Assembly (NCBI GenBank): GCA_947177515.1 | Contig: CAMWUU010000145.1 | Span: 1-8,105, forward strand | DNA length: 8,105 nt | Direction: 5' to 3' | From: an uncultured Lachnospiraceae bacterium | Lineage (GTDB): Bacteria; Bacillota; Clostridia; Lachnospirales; Lachnospiraceae | Shown here: positions 5,928 to 8,105 of the stretch, piece after piece | How the letters are laid out: each line of letters starts with the position of its first letter | How positions within the stretch are numbered: the stretch's first letter is position 1 | Position numbers and translations under genes: made by a program | Notes under the pieces: model-generated | Seen by the model: the letters and a program-made list of their open reading frames with translations, nothing else | Database searches by the model: none | What the model was told of the DNA's origin: nothing

Positions 5928-7958
5928 ATGAGAAAAGGAAAAAATTTCAGACGGATGGCGGGAACGGTGCTTGCTGCCGCGCTTCTTTTTTCGGCATGCG
6001 GTCAGAAAGCGGGAAATGCCGGTAAAGAGGAGGATGCTCCTGTGTATGGGGAGGAAGGATTCACGCAGGCAGCAGAATTATCTATGTCAGGTTTGCAGGC
6101 CAAAATGCCAGGAAGCGGGAATCCGCAGACGGTTATTTCTGCGGATTCTGTGATATCAACGAGATTGACATCATCCACATCATCCACATCATCCATTGAG
6201 CCTGTCGTATCTGTGACATCCGGGGGCTTGGTGGATGACAGGGGAAACGGACAGATGGAATTGACAACAGATAAGCTGGCAACAGAAAAGGTGACAACAA
6301 ATAAGGTGACAACAAAAGACGGGGAACTGCCTATTGATGAAACCTATTTTCCGGATGCAGCATTCCGGGATTATATCCGAGCCTATGTGGATAAAGACAG
6401 GAACAACCGTCTGTCCCAATATGAACGGAATGCATTGCGCGGGCTTGGCAGTGTTAAATGCATGGGCGGGCTTTCGGATGGAGGATATCTTGCTGATGGG
6501 GTCGGTAGGGCGGAAAAACTGCGTGCGATCAAATCCCTTGAGGGGATTGAGTATTTTGAAAATCTGGAGGAGATTTATTTTGAAGGTGCATATGAATTAC
6601 AGAAGCTACCACTTAACAATCCAAAACTTAAGTCCGTGTATGTAAAATGTAGTTCCGTGCAGGAGTTTTCCATTGAGAACGGGGAGGAACTGACTTCACT
6701 TTCCTATCGGATTCAGGGGATCGCGCAAATGCCATGGAAAACTTTTACAAAGCTTGCAAACCTAGAAGTGGCGGAGGAAGAGATTTCCCTTGTGGACTTG
6801 TTTGCCTGCAAGGAATTACAGAGTATATCGCTGGAGGGATGTAATCTTGATCTGTCCGGTTTTTTGGGAACGGATACCCTTAGGAAGTTGACAGCATTAT
6901 CGCTAAATTATTGTACTTTATCTGTGCCGGAAGGATTGGAATCCCTGGATTTTAAGTGTTTTCCGGAATTGCAGGAATTTTACTATTCCGCTATGAAAGG
7001 AAAGGATTGTATTCTGGTAAAAGAACTTCTTTTTCAGGATAACTCATGGTTAAAACAGATCACCTTTGAATCAAAAATTGCAGACAGGATTGTGCTTCCG
7101 AATATGGATGTATACTTTGAAATACCAGAAGATTTTGCTGGCTGCGAAATACTTTTTGCAGAAGAACTTTTGCTTGACACAGGAAAAACCCTGCCATGGG
7201 GAAGTGTCTGGCTGACCGCTCAAAATTTCCCGGATCCGTTATGGAGGCAGTATCTTTATGAGTATGCAGACCAGGACAGGAATCTTATTTTAACAGATTT
7301 GGAATTGAGGAGTGTGCGCGAACTAAGTGCGGAGAATGACCAGTATCTGTCAAACATCCGCCGCCTGAAAAGTGAAACGCAGCTAAAAAGAATACAGTCC
7401 TTCCAGGGGATTGAGTATCTGGAAAATCTTCGTGTCCTGAGATTGAACGAGGGTGCCGCGGTAAAAGAGCTGCATTTAAATAATCCACGGCTTACCGAAC
7501 TGCTCCTGCCAAGTACGCTTACCATGTTTTCGATCGAAAACCCGGATAACCTAATAAGGCTGACATTTCACAGCAGGGCTGGCATGGAACTGGATCTTGG
7601 CGGGATGTATGCATTAGAGGAAGTAAACCTTACCAATATCACGGCGGATTTTTCAAAGTTATTGCAGAACAGGAATCTGAACCGTGTCAGGTTAGTAAAC
7701 TGTACCAATTTAGGTGGAAAACTAGAAATGCTTGATTTTTCTGGACACAGGGGGCTTGAGCACCTTACGGTTGTAATGGGGGAAGGACAGGATGAAAGCT
7801 GGGCGGACAGCATACGATTTGGCAGTGAAAACAGTTATACCGGCTCCGGTTCAATTTATCTAGAAGGCAATGTGACAAAAACGCTTATCCTTCCAAAGCA
7901 GGGATTTGAATGCCAGATAGAAGGGGATGCGTCGGAATGCGAGATTGTTTATCAGTAA
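5928..7958 (+). CDS. Secreted LRR lipoprotein with duplicated EF-hand-like modules
   Basis: This 676-residue protein is predicted to be lipid-anchored on the outer face of the membrane. The signal peptide has a basic start (MRKGKNFRR), a hydrophobic core and the lipobox FSAC, so Cys24 should be lipidated. Residues about 25-135 form a Ser/Thr-rich linker with short tandem repeats. Two related modules follow. Each opens with an FPDxxxRxYhxxhxDxDRN unit resembling an EF-hand calcium loop (155-166 DKDRNNRLSQYE; 448-459 DQDRNLILTDLE). A leucine-rich-repeat region comes next, with matching landmarks: GIEYFENL and GIEYLENL, LNNPKL and LNNPRL, SIEN and SIEN. The repeats are irregular and differ from canonical internalins. 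Clostridial surface proteins of this build are thought to mediate binding to host or cell-wall ligands, but no ligand can be named. There is no LPXTG or choline-binding anchor. No functional partner is adjacent. Confidence 0.85.
   Translation: MRKGKNFRRMAGTVLAAALLFSACGQKAGNAGKEEDAPVYGEEGFTQAAELSMSGLQAKMPGSGNPQTVISADSVISTRLTSSTSSTSSIEPVVSVTSGGLVDDRGNGQMELTTDKLATEKVTTNKVTTKDGELPIDETYFPDAAFRDYIRAYVDKDRNNRLSQYERNALRGLGSVKCMGGLSDGGYLADGVGRAEKLRAIKSLEGIEYFENLEEIYFEGAYELQKLPLNNPKLKSVYVKCSSVQEFSIENGEELTSLSYRIQGIAQMPWKTFTKLANLEVAEEEISLVDLFACKELQSISLEGCNLDLSGFLGTDTLRKLTALSLNYCTLSVPEGLESLDFKCFPELQEFYYSAMKGKDCILVKELLFQDNSWLKQITFESKIADRIVLPNMDVYFEIPEDFAGCEILFAEELLLDTGKTLPWGSVWLTAQNFPDPLWRQYLYEYADQDRNLILTDLELRSVRELSAENDQYLSNIRRLKSETQLKRIQSFQGIEYLENLRVLRLNEGAAVKELHLNNPRLTELLLPSTLTMFSIENPDNLIRLTFHSRAGMELDLGGMYALEEVNLTNITADFSKLLQNRNLNRVRLVNCTNLGGKLEMLDFSGHRGLEHLTVVMGEGQDESWADSIRFGSENSYTGSGSIYLEGNVTKTLILPKQGFECQIEGDASECEIVYQ
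6168..6194 (+). repeat. Three tandem 9-bp repeats (ACATCATCC)
   Basis: ACATCATCC occurs three times in perfect tandem and encodes the TSS-type repeats of the lipoprotein linker (SSTSSTSS). The 9-bp length keeps the frame whatever the copy number, so the tract could change length without inactivating the gene. Confidence 0.85.
6256..6315 (+). repeat. Degenerate 15-bp tandem repeats encoding [DEN]K[LV][AT]T
   Basis: Four 15-bp units run end to end; the last two (6286-6300 and 6301-6315) differ by one base and the first two are more diverged. They encode the pentapeptides DKLAT, EKVTT and NKVTT, preceded by a decayed ELTT unit. This forms a Thr/Lys-rich spacer just before the first EF-hand-like unit. 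Confidence 0.8.
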
Positions 7959-7982
7959 TCAGAATTTTTAACTTCTGGTAGT

Positions 7983-8011
7983 AAAAAGTCCCCCACTTTT
8001 ATGGTGGGGGA
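7983..8011. terminator. Bidirectional terminator-like hairpin
   Basis: TCCCCCAC (7989-7996) pairs perfectly with GTGGGGGA (8004-8011) around a 7-base loop, 30 bases after the lipoprotein stop. On the plus strand only an AT-rich tail follows. On the minus strand the stem is followed by C and five T residues (7983-7987). It probably ends the lipoprotein transcript, and it would also suit a convergent gene beyond the right edge. Confidence 0.65.
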
Positions 8012-8105
8012 TTAATTATATCCCGTTTGCAATCATGTGGCCGCAATCTCATTCGCGTTAAACAATGGATGGTTTACAAATATGTAATATATTGTAATAA
8101 TTAAA
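8012..8105. other. Non-coding right edge
   Basis: No convincing gene is visible. The segment 8026-8070 shows a weak, ordered resemblance to 22-79 at the left edge (CCGTTTG, GGCC, AATC, GCGT, AACAA, GGATGG). The last 35 bases are very AT-rich. Confidence 0.4.

Noticed and set aside
7983..8011. Hairpin considered as an IS200/IS605 end.
   Set aside because: No transposase or TnpB gene is in the window, and the position 30 bases after a stop codon fits a terminator.

Overview
The window looks like chromosomal DNA from a gut-type Firmicute of the class Clostridia, most likely Lachnospiraceae. This is inferred from three things: strong AGGAGG-type ribosome binding sites, typical sigma-A promoters, and the mix of protein families (a GH127 arabinofuranosidase, a YtvI/AI-2E-type membrane protein, a clostridial leucine-rich-repeat lipoprotein, and an SNGETAL-type ATPase). 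No rRNA, tRNA, CRISPR array, integrase or intact insertion sequence was found.

Left part, minus strand (1-2832). Bases 1-195 hold no convincing gene but contain a minus-strand terminator hairpin. It follows the decayed 3' end of an AAA/ABC-type ATPase gene (196-492), whose Walker B acidic residues and everything upstream are gone. Next comes a complete GH127 beta-L-arabinofuranosidase gene (694-2832), closed by a perfect 17-bp terminator hairpin (652-686). It stands alone, with no transporter or regulator beside it, and has its own promoter and an operator-like palindrome.

Middle (2833-3232). This is a 400-bp divergent intergenic region. The rightward side carries a near-consensus promoter (TTGTAA-17-TATAAT). 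Its predicted transcript would open with a 15-bp perfect inverted repeat and several mutually exclusive alternative pairings. A short possible leader ORF then overlaps the start of the next gene.

Right part, plus strand (3233-7958). Three genes lie here. The first is an ATPase of the SNGETAL type with an unusual N-terminal helical domain and a Lys/Glu-rich linker; the linker DNA contains a dnaX-like slippery sequence preceded by a perfect Shine-Dalgarno motif. The second is an AI-2E/YtvI-family polytopic membrane protein. The third is a secreted lipoprotein with two tandem copies of an EF-hand-like plus leucine-rich-repeat module. Gaps of 156 bp and 124 bp, and a separate strong promoter before the third gene, argue against one tight operon. 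A bidirectional terminator-like hairpin follows the last gene.

The genes do not form an obvious pathway. The most unusual part is the ATPase locus: structured leader, leader ORF, N-terminal fusion and slippery site. No known defence or regulatory partner is visible, so a defence role is not claimed.
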